Positions 20,233-29,365 of a stretch of 64,000 nt of DNA are shown here, in pieces. Each line of letters opens with the position of its first letter. The first letter of the stretch is position 1. The notes beneath the pieces were generated by a model, which saw only the letters and a list, made by a program, of their open reading frames with translations, did not search any database and was not told the DNA's origin. This stretch comes from Pseudovibrio sp. Tun.PSC04-5.I4 (GTDB taxonomy: Bacteria > Pseudomonadota > Alphaproteobacteria > Rhizobiales > Stappiaceae), in assembly GCF_900104145.1 (NCBI RefSeq), contig NZ_FNLB01000006.1, positions 2,988,501-3,052,500 on the forward strand, read 5' to 3'. The position numbers and the translations under genes were made by a program.

Positions 20233-21447
20233 ATGAACCAGCAAGCCAACACATTGCGCTCCGGTCCGGATGATCGCGGCCATTTCGGTGATTTTGGAGG
20301 CCGTTTCGTTGCTGAGACGCTTATGCCTCTAATCCTTGATCTCGAAAAAGCTTATAGCGATGCAAAGGCTGACCCAGCTTATGCTGCGGAGATCCAAAAT
20401 CTCAACACCCATTACATTGGCCGTCCATCTGCACTGTATTTTGCTGAACGTCTAACTGAAGAGCTGGGCGGCGCAAAAGTTTACTTTAAGCGTGATGAGC
20501 TGAACCACACAGGGTCGCACAAGATCAACAACTGTATTGGTCAGATCCTGCTTGCAAAACGCATGGGCAAAACCCGTATCATCGCTGAAACGGGTGCAGG
20601 GCAGCATGGTGTTGCGACTGCAACCGTTTGCGCACGCTTTGGTTTTCCTTGCGTCGTGTATATGGGTGCGACCGATATTGAGCGACAGAAGCCAAACGTA
20701 TTCCGCATGAAGCTTCTTGGCGCTGAGATTGTTCCTGTAACGGCTGGTGCAGGTACACTCAAGGACGCGATGAACGAAGCTCTGCGTGACTGGGTGACAA
20801 ATGTTGACGACACTTACTATCTGATCGGTACAGCGGCTGGTCCGCATCCGTACCCGGAAATGGTCCGTGATTTCCAATCAGTCATTGGTGAAGAAACCAA
20901 AAAGCAATTGATGGAAGCAGAAGGCAGATTGCCAGATGTTCTCGTTGCTGCAGTTGGTGGTGGCTCCAACGCAATTGGCTTGTTCCACCCGTTCCTTGAT
21001 GATCCGTCTGTAGAGATCTACGGCGTGGAAGCAGGTGGTAAAGGCCTTGAAGGTGATGAACATTGTGCATCCCTCAACGCTGGTAAGCCAGGCGTTCTAC
21101 ATGGAAACCGCACATACCTGCTTCAGGATGATGACGGACAGATCCTTGAAGGGCACTCTATATCCGCTGGTCTGGATTACCCAGGCATTGGCCCAGAACA
21201 CTCCTGGCTTAAGGATACTGGCCGTGTCAACTACGTGCCAGCAACAGATATAGAAGCGTTGGATGCGTTCCAGATGCTAACTCGCGTTGAAGGTATTATT
21301 CCGGCTCTGGAACCAAGTCATGCGCTCGCACAGGTCATTAAAATGGCCCCGAAGATGGACAAGGACCAGATTATCGTTATGAACCTTTGTGGTCGTGGTG
21401 ATAAGGACGTGTTCACCGTAGGCAAGATCCTTGGGTTCGACCTCTAA
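20233..21447 (+). CDS. trpB: Tryptophan synthase beta chain
   Basis: PLP enzyme of 404 residues that joins indole and serine to give tryptophan. The PLP lysine is K97 in [10 protein letters not shown], the PLP phosphate loop is GGGSNAIG, and the catalytic Glu region AETGAGQHG is intact. It is the TrpB1 type that works with TrpA. In most alphaproteobacteria trpA follows directly; here a terminator follows and trpA lies at 4279. Confidence 0.97.
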   Translation: MNQQANTLRSGPDDRGHFGDFGGRFVAETLMPLILDLEKAYSDAKADPAYAAEIQNLNTHYIGRPSALYFAERLTEELGGAKVYFKRDELNHTGSHKINNCIGQILLAKRMGKTRIIAETGAGQHGVATATVCARFGFPCVVYMGATDIERQKPNVFRMKLLGAEIVPVTAGAGTLKDAMNEALRDWVTNVDDTYYLIGTAAGPHPYPEMVRDFQSVIGEETKKQLMEAEGRLPDVLVAAVGGGSNAIGLFHPFLDDPSVEIYGVEAGGKGLEGDEHCASLNAGKPGVLHGNRTYLLQDDDGQILEGHSISAGLDYPGIGPEHSWLKDTGRVNYVPATDIEALDAFQMLTRVEGIIPALEPSHALAQVIKMAPKMDKDQIIVMNLCGRGDKDVFTVGKILGFDL

Positions 21448-21470
21448 TTCCCTCATTGAATTCAGTAAAA

Positions 21471-21496
21471 AGGCGAGCATATTGCTCGCCTTTTTT
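21471..21496 (+). terminator. Intrinsic terminator of trpF-trpB
   Basis: A perfect 9-bp stem AGGCGAGCA (21471-21479) with TGCTCGCCT (21483-21491), three-base loop and six T. Confidence 0.9.
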
Positions 21497-21527
21497 GATT
21501 ACGTCGATTGAATCAATAGAGAAACAA

Positions 21528-22451
21528 TTAGCCTGTAGCAGTCAATCCATCTAAAACGCCAGAGACACCAGCCTCCCAGCCGAGAATGGCGCGCTTTCGC
21601 GTAATGCCCCAGTGGTAACCGCACATATTCCCTTTCGCTCCCAATACACGGTGGCAGGGAACGACGAAGGAAAGCGGGTTTTTGCCAACGGCGGTTCCCA
21701 CCGCTCTGGATGCTTTCGGATTACCGAGATTATTGGCAATAGCAGAATAAGTAGTCGCTTTTCCCATAGGGATTTTAAGCAGCGTTTGCCAAACGCGGAT
21801 CTCGAAATCTGTCCCAATGAAAACCACACGAAGGGGTTGATCCTCATGCCATGTTTGCGGCTCAAAAATACGTACGGTGTAAGGAGCTGTGGCGACTTGG
21901 TTTTCGTCAAACTCCGCAGCAGGCCAACGCACTGACATATCCGCAAGTGCTTTCGCTTCTTCACCTGGGTCAGCAAAAGCCAGCCCTGCCAATCCGCGAT
22001 CTGTCACCATCAAAAGAACCAGACCAAACGGGCAGGGATGAAAGCCCCAGCTGATTTTTACGCCTGCACCTCGGTTTTTATAATCACCTGGTGTCATAGC
22101 TTCATGCGTCACGAATAGGTCATGAAGGCGGGCCGGACCAGAGAGGCCAACTTCAAAAGACGCTTCCAGTATACTTGCAGATTCCTGAAGGAGCGCACGT
22201 GCGTGATCAATAGTAATCGCCTGAAGAAACTGCTTTGGCGTTATCCCAGCCCATCTTGAAAACACGCGCTGCAACTGAATTGGCTGAAGGCCAACGCTAT
22301 GGGCCAATACCTCTAAAGATGGCTGCTCTCTCCAATTTTCAGAGATACCCTGAAGCGTTGTCTGAACGACACGATAGTCCTCTAAAGCAGAGCTATCTTC
22401 CAAAAAGACTCCGGTTTTGAGCTTAGCTGCCAAGTTTGCGGGACTTATCAT
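21528..22451 (-). CDS. Ada-like regulator: AraC-type helix-turn-helix plus O6-methylguanine-DNA methyltransferase
   Basis: A 307-residue protein with an AraC-type HTH domain in the first ~120 residues and an Ogt/MGMT domain in the last ~170. The methyl-acceptor Cys is C266 in VVPCHRVLG. It lacks the N-terminal phosphotriester-repair Cys domain of E. coli Ada, so phosphotriester sensing of the E. coli kind is not expected. Likely role: direct repair of O6-alkylguanine and possibly alkylation-responsive regulation. It is convergent with trpB; the DUF2244 gene lies 117 bp upstream on the same strand. Confidence 0.9.
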   Translation of the reverse strand: MISPANLAAKLKTGVFLEDSSALEDYRVVQTTLQGISENWREQPSLEVLAHSVGLQPIQLQRVFSRWAGITPKQFLQAITIDHARALLQESASILEASFEVGLSGPARLHDLFVTHEAMTPGDYKNRGAGVKISWGFHPCPFGLVLLMVTDRGLAGLAFADPGEEAKALADMSVRWPAAEFDENQVATAPYTVRIFEPQTWHEDQPLRVVFIGTDFEIRVWQTLLKIPMGKATTYSAIANNLGNPKASRAVGTAVGKNPLSFVVPCHRVLGAKGNMCGYHWGITRKRAILGWEAGVSGVLDGLTATG

Positions 22452-22568
22452 GATTTCTCAAAGCTCTTCAAATGTGCTCGTTGATTTATCAGAAATCTAA
22501 TGGATTTCACCAGCAAGGGCCACCCGAAACGCGAGCGTCTAGACTTTCCGCAGTAACGCCCAAAAATG

Positions 22569-23078
22569 CTAGGCCTGATCAAACCCACGGTTTCGTGCTG
22601 AATAAATTGCTTGAGAGAAAGCCATGGCAAAACTTGTTCTATCATCCGGATTTAGGAAAGCCCCCACAATGAGGAAAGTTCTCTCTGACCGCACTAAAAT
22701 GCGCGTTACACCGATGTCCTCGTCCTTCTCAATAAGGAGTTTCATGTGAAACGGGTTGAGGACATGTTCTTGGACAGCCCCTTTATATGTCACGTGTTTA
22801 AGACGCACTTCCACAGGCGAAACGCTAATTTCCTCATAGGTTTCTGCGGTTGCAAAATTATGACGAAACGCAAGCCAGAGGAACAAAATTGGAAGGGAAA
22901 GTAGGATCGGAGCCGGCCAAAGTCCCATAAGGACCAAAATAAGTGAATAAAAGCCGGCGATCAAACTCGCGCACCAAAGAACAATATTCACGCCTCTTCG
23001 AGACAACGAACGATGAGGGGTGAGGACTACCTGAAAGAAAGGGGGATAAGACTCCCGCTTTTGTAGATCATGGGGCAT
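22569..23078 (-). CDS. DUF2244 family integral membrane protein
   Basis: A 169-residue protein with two adjacent transmembrane segments at about 31-70 and a cytoplasmic or periplasmic soluble tail. The opening segment FFQVVLTPHRSLSRRG is the family hallmark. The function is unknown. In alphaproteobacteria the gene is often found beside nth, as here, divergently arranged across 100 bp. A parS-like palindrome with 13 of 16 matches (22738-22753) lies inside the gene and is probably chance. Confidence 0.82.
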   Translation of the reverse strand: MPHDLQKRESYPPFFQVVLTPHRSLSRRGVNIVLWCASLIAGFYSLILVLMGLWPAPILLSLPILFLWLAFRHNFATAETYEEISVSPVEVRLKHVTYKGAVQEHVLNPFHMKLLIEKDEDIGVTRILVRSERTFLIVGAFLNPDDRTSFAMAFSQAIYSARNRGFDQA

Positions 23079-23178
23079 AGGTGCTATTTCGCACTCTGTT
23101 TCATTGCTACTCTTTGCTGCTTAAGAGTATAGAGCTTTCAGAGCCTACGCAAAGTCCCTTATTTCCATCGAGAGTCCT

Positions 23179-23898
23179 ATGGTTGACGCTACCAAAACAA
23201 AGAAGGTTGCATCTTCTTTCACTGCACGCAAAAAGCCAGTTTCCCGGTCAAGGTATTCGAAAGCCGAGATTTATGAGATCTTTTCGACATTCGAAAAAGA
23301 CAATCCAGAACCGGAAGGTGAGCTCAACCATAGCAATGTATTTACACTGTTGGTGGCTGTCGTTTTGTCTGCTCAAGCGACTGATGCGGGCGTGAACAAG
23401 GCGACGAAGTATCTTTTCAAAGTTGCAGATACACCAGAAAAAATGGTTGCACTTGGCGAGGATAAAATTCGGGAAGAAATTCGCACGATCGGGCTTTACA
23501 AAAACAAAGCCAAGAATACGTTCCTGCTTTCCAAATTGCTCATCGAGAACCACGCGGGGCAGGTTCCTCAAACACGTGAGGAATTAGAGACACTACCAGG
23601 CGTTGGGCGAAAAACGGCAAATGTTGTTTTGAATATAGCGTTTGGGCAGCCGACCATTGCTGTTGATACGCATTTATTCCGGATCGCAAACAGACTCGGA
23701 CTAGCCCCCGGAAAAACACCATTGGATGTAGAGCTGAAGCTTGAGAAGATCATTCCACCAGAGTTCATGAGGCATTCGCATCACTGGCTCATCCTGCACG
23801 GACGTTATATCTGCAAAGCGCGCAAACCAGTTTGCGATCGTTGCATCCTTTACGACCTGTGCAAAAGCAAAGAGAAAATTCTGAAAGCGGATGTGTAG
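23179..23898 (+). CDS. nth: Endonuclease III (DNA glycosylase/AP lyase)
   Basis: Base-excision enzyme that removes oxidised pyrimidines and cleaves the abasic site. Of 239 residues, the helix-hairpin-helix LPGVGRKTANVVL carries catalytic Lys145, and Asp163 lies in VDTHLFR. The [4Fe-4S] ligands are C212, C219, C222 and C228 in the standard Cx6Cx2Cx5C spacing. The first ~25 residues are a basic extension compared with E. coli, so a later start is possible. It is convergent with irr, with 20 bp between the stops. Confidence 0.95.
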   Translation: MVDATKTKKVASSFTARKKPVSRSRYSKAEIYEIFSTFEKDNPEPEGELNHSNVFTLLVAVVLSAQATDAGVNKATKYLFKVADTPEKMVALGEDKIREEIRTIGLYKNKAKNTFLLSKLLIENHAGQVPQTREELETLPGVGRKTANVVLNIAFGQPTIAVDTHLFRIANRLGLAPGKTPLDVELKLEKIIPPEFMRHSHHWLILHGRYICKARKPVCDRCILYDLCKSKEKILKADV

Positions 23899-23918
23899 AA
23901 GCGCTTAGTCAGCGCCCC

Positions 23919-24350
23919 TTAATGCAACCGCGTCTTACGAAGGCGAACAACCACTTCAACGCGAGAAATTTCCATACCTTCTGGTGGTACTGGCAGGTTG
24001 TCCAGTCTCAGGCCACTGTCAGGAATATCCACGACGCGATTTTCTTCTTCCAAGAAGAAGTGATGGTGCTCTGTTGTGTTTGTGTCGAAATAGGTTTTTG
24101 TTCCTTCAACAGCAACTTCACGCAGCAAGCCAGCTTCTGTAAATTGGTGAAGCGTATTGTAAACCGTCGCCAGAGAAACAGGCACGCTCGCAAGAATAGC
24201 TTCTTCGTGAAGAACTTCCGCTGAAATATGGCGGTTTCCTTGGGAATAAAGGAGCTCTGCCAGTGCTACGCGCTGACGTGTAGGGCGCAGACCTGCGTCT
24301 CTCAACATCCCTGTTACATCTTGGTGATCGATAACCATCTGCGAGTTCAT
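23919..24350 (-). CDS. irr: Iron response regulator Irr (Fur family)
   Basis: A 143-residue Fur-superfamily regulator. The winged helix occupies the first ~85 residues (LRPTRQRVALAELL, SLATVYNTLHQF), and the dimer/haem-binding part has the HHH triplet at 95-97 (TEHHHFF) typical of Irr. The N-terminal GCPWHD haem regulatory motif of Bradyrhizobium Irr is absent, as in many other alphaproteobacteria. Irr represses haem synthesis and other iron-using genes under low iron. It is divergent from fabA, a conserved alphaproteobacterial arrangement. Plain Fur is less likely given the HHH motif and neighbourhood. Confidence 0.88.
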   Translation of the reverse strand: MNSQMVIDHQDVTGMLRDAGLRPTRQRVALAELLYSQGNRHISAEVLHEEAILASVPVSLATVYNTLHQFTEAGLLREVAVEGTKTYFDTNTTEHHHFFLEEENRVVDIPDSGLRLDNLPVPPEGMEISRVEVVVRLRKTRLH

Positions 24351-24726
24351 TTTTTCCTACTTCAGATCTCTCGGTGCTGATGTAATACCATCAACACAAC
24401 AATTCCACCAGCATTACATCAAAAGCTACCTATTGACCCGCAACCCGAGGCTATCAATATAAGAGTACATCAACCCTGTGTACCTCTAACCAAATTAAGG
24501 CTGCAACTATACGGCTGCTTACAACAATAATAAGAAGAATAGTATAAGATTAACGCAACTGCGTACATTGAGCACACGCAAACTCACATACATCGCTCTT
24601 TCGAACTTCGGGTACGTGTGCTAGGAAAGCCAGAACAGTTAATATTTAGAACCATCGTTACGTTTAGGTAAGTGGAACCCTGCGTTTTCTGGCCTAATAC
24701 TAACGACCAAATTATGCGGGAATAGA
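24351..24726. promoter_or_regulatory. irr-fabA divergent intergenic region (376 bp)
   Basis: Non-coding and AT-rich, between two divergently transcribed genes, so it must hold both promoters. TTGACC (24433-24438) and TATAAG (24458-24463) could be a plus-strand promoter but with a long 19-bp spacer. A single ICE-like half TTTAGAA occurs near 24646, without its partner. No open frame looks coding. Confidence 0.4.
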
Positions 24727-25242
24727 ATGCAAAATAAGCGTTCGAGCTACGACAAAGAAGATTTGCTGACTTGTGGCCGTGGAGAACTGTTTGGACAGGG
24801 TAACGCCCAGCTTCCACTGCCGCCAATGCTGATGTTCGATCGAATTACCGAAATCTCTGAAGAAGGTGGGGAATACGGCAAGGGTCTTATTCGCTCTGAA
24901 TTCGATATTAACCCAGATCTATGGTTCTTTGAATGCCATTTCCAGGGCGATCCTGTGATGCCTGGTTGTCTTGGCCTCGACGCTCTTTGGCAGATGACCG
25001 GCTTCTACCTTGGTTGGCTTGGTGAACCAGGTCGCGGTCGCGCACTTTCCACTGGCGAAGTAAAATTCACTGGCCAGGTTACTCCTGACGTAAAAATGCT
25101 TGAGTTTGGCGTTGATATGAAGCGCGTTATGCGCTCTCGCCTCAAGCTCGCAATTGCTGACGGTTGGGTTAAAGCTGACGGCAAAACTATTTTCGTCGCT
25201 AAAAATCTTCGTGTTGGCCTGTTTCAAGACGAAGCGAAATAA
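24727..25242 (+). CDS. fabA: 3-hydroxydecanoyl-ACP dehydratase/isomerase
   Basis: Makes and isomerises the trans-2/cis-3 decenoyl intermediate, the branch point to unsaturated fatty acids. It has 171 residues. The catalytic His71 lies in [14 protein letters not shown] and Asp85 in CLGLDALWQ, as in E. coli. It heads fabA-fabB-fabI, the classic alphaproteobacterial unsaturated-fatty-acid cluster, divergent from irr. fabB begins 94 bp downstream. Confidence 0.97.
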   Translation: MQNKRSSYDKEDLLTCGRGELFGQGNAQLPLPPMLMFDRITEISEEGGEYGKGLIRSEFDINPDLWFFECHFQGDPVMPGCLGLDALWQMTGFYLGWLGEPGRGRALSTGEVKFTGQVTPDVKMLEFGVDMKRVMRSRLKLAIADGWVKADGKTIFVAKNLRVGLFQDEAK

Positions 25243-25336
25243 GTAATCACAATGTGCGGGGGTTTGTCATGTAAGGTGACGGACCCTTTTTTGGAATTAG
25301 GTCCTTATGGACCACTTTACCCACGGGAGACCTTAG

Positions 25337-26554
25337 ATGAGGCGTGTGGTTGTTACTGGTATGGGCATTGTTTCTCCCCTCGGCAATAACGCTGAAGAAG
25401 TGAAAACAAGCCTTTACGAGGGTAAATCCGGTATTGTTGCAGCTGAAGACTACGAGAAGCTTGGCTTCCGTTGTCAGGTTCACGGTGCACCTACTTTGGA
25501 TCCATTGGAAAAGCTTGGCCGTCGCGCTTCCCGCTTTATGGGCGAAGGTGCTGCATGGAACTTCATTGCCATGGAACAGGCTATAGAAGATTCCGGCCTT
25601 TCCGAGGATCAGATTACTAACGAACGCACTGGCCTGATTATGGGTTCTGGCGGCCCATCGACCAAAGCGATCGTTGAAGCGGCCGATATCACCCGTGAAA
25701 AAGGTCCAAGGCGCATCGGGCCGACCGCTGTTCCTAAGGCAATGAGCTCTACGAACTCCGCGACTTTGGCCACTCCGTTTAAAATTCACGGCGTCAACTA
25801 CTCCATTTCCGCAGCTTGTGCGACAACCAATATCTGTATTGGTAATGCGTATGAACTGATCCAATGGGGTAAGCAGGACGTGATTTTTGCAGGCGGAGGC
25901 GAAGAACTTAATTGGACACTCTCCAACCTGTTCGACGCAATGGGCGCAATGTCCTCCAAATATAACGACACACCTTCTACGGCTTCTCGTCCATACGACA
26001 AGAACCGTGACGGCTTTGTTATTGCTGGCGGGGGCGGTGTTCTGGTTCTTGAAGAGCTTGAGCATGCAAAAGCACGCGGCGCTAAAATTTATGGCGAAAT
26101 CGTCGGTTACGGCCAAACCTCTGATGGCCACGATATGGTGGCACCAAGTGGTGAAGGCGCTGCACGTTGCATGAAACTCGCGCTTAAAGACGTTGATTGT
26201 GAGGTTGATTATATCAATCCGCATGCAACTTCGACACCAGTTGGTGACACTAAAGAGATTGAAGCGATCCGCGCCGTGTTCGGTGACAAGGTTCCGCCAA
26301 TTTCTGCAACTAAAGCGCTTTCTGGGCACTCGTTGGGTGCTGCAGGTGTGCATGAAGCAATCTACTCTTTGCTCATGATGCAGGGTAACTTTATTGCTGC
26401 TTCTGCTCACATTGAAGAACTAGATCCTGATTTTGAGGATATGCCAATCGTCCGCAAGCGCGTAGATAATGCAGATCTAAACTGCATTCTTTCAAATGGC
26501 TTCGGATTTGGCGGCACCAATGCGACCGTCGTGTTTAAGCGATACAACGACTAA
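25337..26554 (+). CDS. fabB: Beta-ketoacyl-ACP synthase I
   Basis: Thiolase-fold condensing enzyme of 405 residues that elongates unsaturated intermediates made by FabA. The catalytic set is complete: Cys161 (AACATTN), His296 (NPHATSTP), Lys326 and His331 (KALSGHSLG). Pairing with fabA favours FabB over FabF. A perfect 9-bp hairpin without a T-run (26562-26583) follows it before fabI. Confidence 0.96.
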   Translation: MRRVVVTGMGIVSPLGNNAEEVKTSLYEGKSGIVAAEDYEKLGFRCQVHGAPTLDPLEKLGRRASRFMGEGAAWNFIAMEQAIEDSGLSEDQITNERTGLIMGSGGPSTKAIVEAADITREKGPRRIGPTAVPKAMSSTNSATLATPFKIHGVNYSISAACATTNICIGNAYELIQWGKQDVIFAGGGEELNWTLSNLFDAMGAMSSKYNDTPSTASRPYDKNRDGFVIAGGGGVLVLEELEHAKARGAKIYGEIVGYGQTSDGHDMVAPSGEGAARCMKLALKDVDCEVDYINPHATSTPVGDTKEIEAIRAVFGDKVPPISATKALSGHSLGAAGVHEAIYSLLMMQGNFIAASAHIEELDPDFEDMPIVRKRVDNADLNCILSNGFGFGGTNATVVFKRYND

Positions 26555-26561
26555 ATTTTGG

Positions 26562-26583
26562 GGAGCTGGGATCGCCCAGCTCC
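26562..26583 (+). other. Intercistronic hairpin between fabB and fabI
   Basis: GGAGCTGGG (26562-26570) and CCCAGCTCC (26575-26583) form a perfect 9-bp stem with an ATCG loop. No T-run follows, so it is more likely an mRNA-stability or processing element than a terminator. Confidence 0.55.
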
Positions 26584-26611
26584 GCCAGATATTGAATTAC
26601 AGGAGTTTTCT

Positions 26612-27439
26612 ATGAGCAAGCTAATGCAGGGCAAACGTGGTCTTATCATGGGCGTTGCCAATGACCATAGTATCGCCTGGAGCATTGCCAAAGCTCTTTC
26701 CGAACAAGGGGCTGAGCTTGCCTTCACCTACCAAGGGGATGCTTTTGGTCGCCGTGTGAAACCTTTGGCGGATAGTGTTGGCTCAGACATGCTTATTCCA
26801 TGCGATGTAGAAGACATCGACAGTGTGGATGGCGTGTTTACTCAGTTAAAGGAAAAATGGGGTTCCATTGATTTCCTTGTTCATGCGATTGCATTTTCAG
26901 ACAAATCTGAATTGCGTGGTCGCTATGCTGATACGTCCCGCGCCAACTTTGCGCGGACAATGCAGATTTCCTGTTTTTCCTTTACAGAAATTGCAAACCG
27001 CGCAGCTGAAATCATGCCAAATGGCGGCTCTATTCTGACACTGACCTACGGTGGCGCAACAAGCGTAATGCCAAATTACAACGTAATGGGTGTTGCTAAA
27101 GCTGCTCTAGAGGCTTCCGTACGCTACTTAGCTATGGATTTAGGTGAGCAAGGTATTCGCGTGAATGCTATGTCTGCTGGTCCTGTTCGGACACTCGCCG
27201 GCGCAGGTATCTCTGACGCTCGCCTGATGTTCAACTTCCAACAAACAAACTCACCACTTAAACAGACCGTGACAAACGCTCAGCTGGGTGGCTCAGGCCT
27301 TTACCTGCTTTCTGATCTGTCTGGTGGTGTTACTGGTGAAGTTCACTTTGTGGATTCAGGTTACAATATCGTGTCTATGCCTCGCCTTGAAGAGCTGAAG
27401 GCAGCGGACAAACTGCTGCGTGAAAAAGAATCCAGTTAA
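26612..27439 (+). CDS. fabI: Enoyl-ACP reductase (NADH), FabI
   Basis: Last step of each elongation cycle; short-chain dehydrogenase fold. The start at 26612 has AGGAG six bases upstream and is preferred to the ATG at 26558, which would run through the hairpin. It has 275 residues. The catalytic residues fall at the E. coli numbers: Tyr146, Tyr156 and Lys163. The N-terminal GVANDHSIAW cofactor loop is typical. It ends the fab cluster and is followed by a terminator. Confidence 0.96.
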   Translation: MSKLMQGKRGLIMGVANDHSIAWSIAKALSEQGAELAFTYQGDAFGRRVKPLADSVGSDMLIPCDVEDIDSVDGVFTQLKEKWGSIDFLVHAIAFSDKSELRGRYADTSRANFARTMQISCFSFTEIANRAAEIMPNGGSILTLTYGGATSVMPNYNVMGVAKAALEASVRYLAMDLGEQGIRVNAMSAGPVRTLAGAGISDARLMFNFQQTNSPLKQTVTNAQLGGSGLYLLSDLSGGVTGEVHFVDSGYNIVSMPRLEELKAADKLLREKESS

Positions 27440-27482
27440 GTTTTTGATGAGCATATAGCTTCAATAAACAAACAATAAAAAG

Positions 27483-27510
27483 CCTCTGCGATTATTCTCA
27501 GAGGTTTTTT
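27483..27510 (+). terminator. Intrinsic terminator of the fabA-fabB-fabI cluster
   Basis: CCTCTG (27483-27488) pairs with CAGAGG (27499-27504) over a 10-base loop, followed by six T. Confidence 0.75.
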
Positions 27511-27531
27511 ATTGGAGCATTTCGAAACTGA

Positions 27532-28077
27532 TTAGTTATTGATTGTTTCGTTTTTATAAACACCAAATAACCTGCTTTGGTCGATCCAACCTTCAAAATC
27601 CTTACCAGAAATACGGCAGTAACCATCAATACATTCAACAACACCCGCAAGAACCAACGGTTCTAGGTATGCTTTTATTGGTTCATTGGGACCAGGGCGT
27701 TTTCGCAGGGGTGTTGTTTCAATAACATTTAACCATGGCGTAACAAGTGCGGAACGGTAACCAGTCAACAATGTTTTGAAGACCCAGCCTTCTTTGCCTT
27801 CCCAGTCACGAATGCGGCGCCAGTCATCATATTCCTGAATAATTTCAACAGGCAGTCTACTTCTTACGAATGTCCAGCCTATATCGTGACTTCTGCTAGG
27901 ACCCATCCGGACATTTACCCGATCTGATTTGAGACTAACAAACCGGGGGACTGGTAAGCCGGATACTCCAGAGCCCGCAGACTGCGCACTAGCAGTAATT
28001 ACGGATGGAAAAACAAAAATAAATAATAGAAAAGCGGTTGCGAGGGCACCAAGAGCACGAAAACTTATATTTTTCAT
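27532..28077 (-). CDS. Secreted SH3-domain protein with two SH3 folds
   Basis: A 181-residue exported protein with a signal peptide (hydrophobic stretch about 9-30, ASAQS cleavage-like site near 32). The mature part holds two SH3 modules: the first with NVRMGPSRSHDIGWTF, the second with PLRKRPGPNEPIKAYLEP and ending in GWIDQSRLFGVY. This is the two-domain SH3 family common in Hyphomicrobiales, usually beside a 2-hydroxyacid dehydrogenase gene, as here (divergent, 240 bp). The likely role is in the envelope; the ligand is unknown. Confidence 0.82.
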   Translation of the reverse strand: MKNISFRALGALATAFLLFIFVFPSVITASAQSAGSGVSGLPVPRFVSLKSDRVNVRMGPSRSHDIGWTFVRSRLPVEIIQEYDDWRRIRDWEGKEGWVFKTLLTGYRSALVTPWLNVIETTPLRKRPGPNEPIKAYLEPLVLAGVVECIDGYCRISGKDFEGWIDQSRLFGVYKNETINN

Positions 28078-28317
28078 AGCGATACCGAGACTTTCCGTAG
28101 GGCAGATCCGTAATTTAGACTAAAATCGCGACACAAGTATCATAGCTTACATCTCGCGATATCCGCTAGTGGCTGCTATTAGATGTAGACGCGTTTGACA
28201 AGTCTTGTTTTCACCGGAACACTTGGTAATGAAACTTTGACAGCCTTTAAGATATTGACTCATATGGCGAGTGGCCAGAGTTAATAAACTTCATAATTTT
28301 GACAGAAGGCGGGGACG

Positions 28318-29304
28318 ATGCCCAAAAAGAAGCCGATTGTGGTTGTGACACGGAAACTGCCAGATGTTGTTGAAACACGCATGCGGGAACTTTTCGACAC
28401 ACGTTTGAATGAACATGATAAACCGTTTACCCAGGCAGAACTTGTTGAAGCCGTCAAAACTGCAGATGTCCTTGTCCCAACTGTTACTGACCGCATCGAC
28501 GCGTCGATTCTTGCGCAAGCCGGCCCTAATTTGAAGATAATAGCCAACTTTGGTAATGGCGTTGACAATATTGATGTGATTTCTGCCAATAATCGCGGTA
28601 TCGCCATAACAAATACAGCTGGTGTGATGACCGAGGACACAGCTGACATGACAATGGCACTCATCCTTGCCGTTCCGCGTCGCCTTGCAGAGGGTATGCG
28701 TAAACTCGAAAACAAAGAATGGGATGGATGGTCTCCAACGTGGATGCTGGGTCGGCGGATCTGGGGTAAGCGTCTTGGCATCATCGGTATGGGCAGGATC
28801 GGTCAAGCGGTTGCCAGGCGCGCGAAGGCGTTTGGTATGTCTATCCATTACCACAATCGAATTCGCGAACCACTGGAGCTTGAGGAGCAGCTGGAAGCTA
28901 CATTCTGGGAGAGTCTCGACCAAATGCTTGCACGGATGGATGTTGTCTCAATCCATTGCCCGCATACGCCCGGCACTTACCATTTGCTTTCTGCGCGCCG
29001 TTTGAAGCTGATGAAGCCAGATTCTTACATCGTGAACACAGCTCGCGGTGAAATTGTGGATGAGAATGCCCTCCTTCGTCAGATTGAGGCGGGAGAGCTA
29101 GCCGGCGCAGCATTGGATGTGTTTGAGCACGAACCAGCTGTCAATCCGAAGCTCGTTGCCTCAGACAAGATTGTTGTGCTGCCTCATATGGGTTCAGCAA
29201 CCATTGAGGGACGTATTGATATGGGTGAAAAAGTCATCATCAATATCAAGGCCTTCATGGATGGGCACCGTCCACCGGACCGTGTTCTACCATCCATGCT
29301 CTGA
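28318..29304 (+). CDS. D-isomer-specific 2-hydroxyacid dehydrogenase (glyoxylate/hydroxypyruvate reductase-like)
   Basis: NAD(P)-dependent oxidoreductase of 328 residues. The Rossmann motif GMGRIGQAVARR lies in the middle third, catalytic Arg is in the NGVDNID/NTARGEI region, and the Glu-His relay is in DVFEHEP and LPHMGSAT. The family covers glyoxylate, hydroxypyruvate and phosphoglycerate reductases; absence of an ACT domain argues against SerA. The start matches a strong conserved opening (MPKKKPIVVVTRKLP). It is divergent from the SH3 gene and ended by a terminator. Confidence 0.88.
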   Translation: MPKKKPIVVVTRKLPDVVETRMRELFDTRLNEHDKPFTQAELVEAVKTADVLVPTVTDRIDASILAQAGPNLKIIANFGNGVDNIDVISANNRGIAITNTAGVMTEDTADMTMALILAVPRRLAEGMRKLENKEWDGWSPTWMLGRRIWGKRLGIIGMGRIGQAVARRAKAFGMSIHYHNRIREPLELEEQLEATFWESLDQMLARMDVVSIHCPHTPGTYHLLSARRLKLMKPDSYIVNTARGEIVDENALLRQIEAGELAGAALDVFEHEPAVNPKLVASDKIVVLPHMGSATIEGRIDMGEKVIINIKAFMDGHRPPDRVLPSML

Positions 29305-29311
29305 CAAAAAC

Positions 29312-29345
29312 AAAGCGCTTCGAGAGGTCGAGGCGCTTTTCTTTT
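29312..29345 (+). terminator. Intrinsic terminator of the 2-hydroxyacid dehydrogenase gene
   Basis: AAAGCGC (29312-29318) pairs with GCGCTTT (29333-29339), extended by TCGA/TCGA inside, and is followed by a T-rich tract. Confidence 0.75.
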
Positions 29346-29365
29346 ATAATATCCATGAGTTAGAA

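Noticed and set aside
24643..24660. Irr/ICE box upstream of fabA
   Set aside because: Only one half (TTTAGAA) is present; the inverted partner is missing.
25247..26410. 387-codon open frame on the minus strand opposite fabB
   Set aside because: Composition is Cys/His/Asn-rich and typical of an antisense shadow of a conserved gene.
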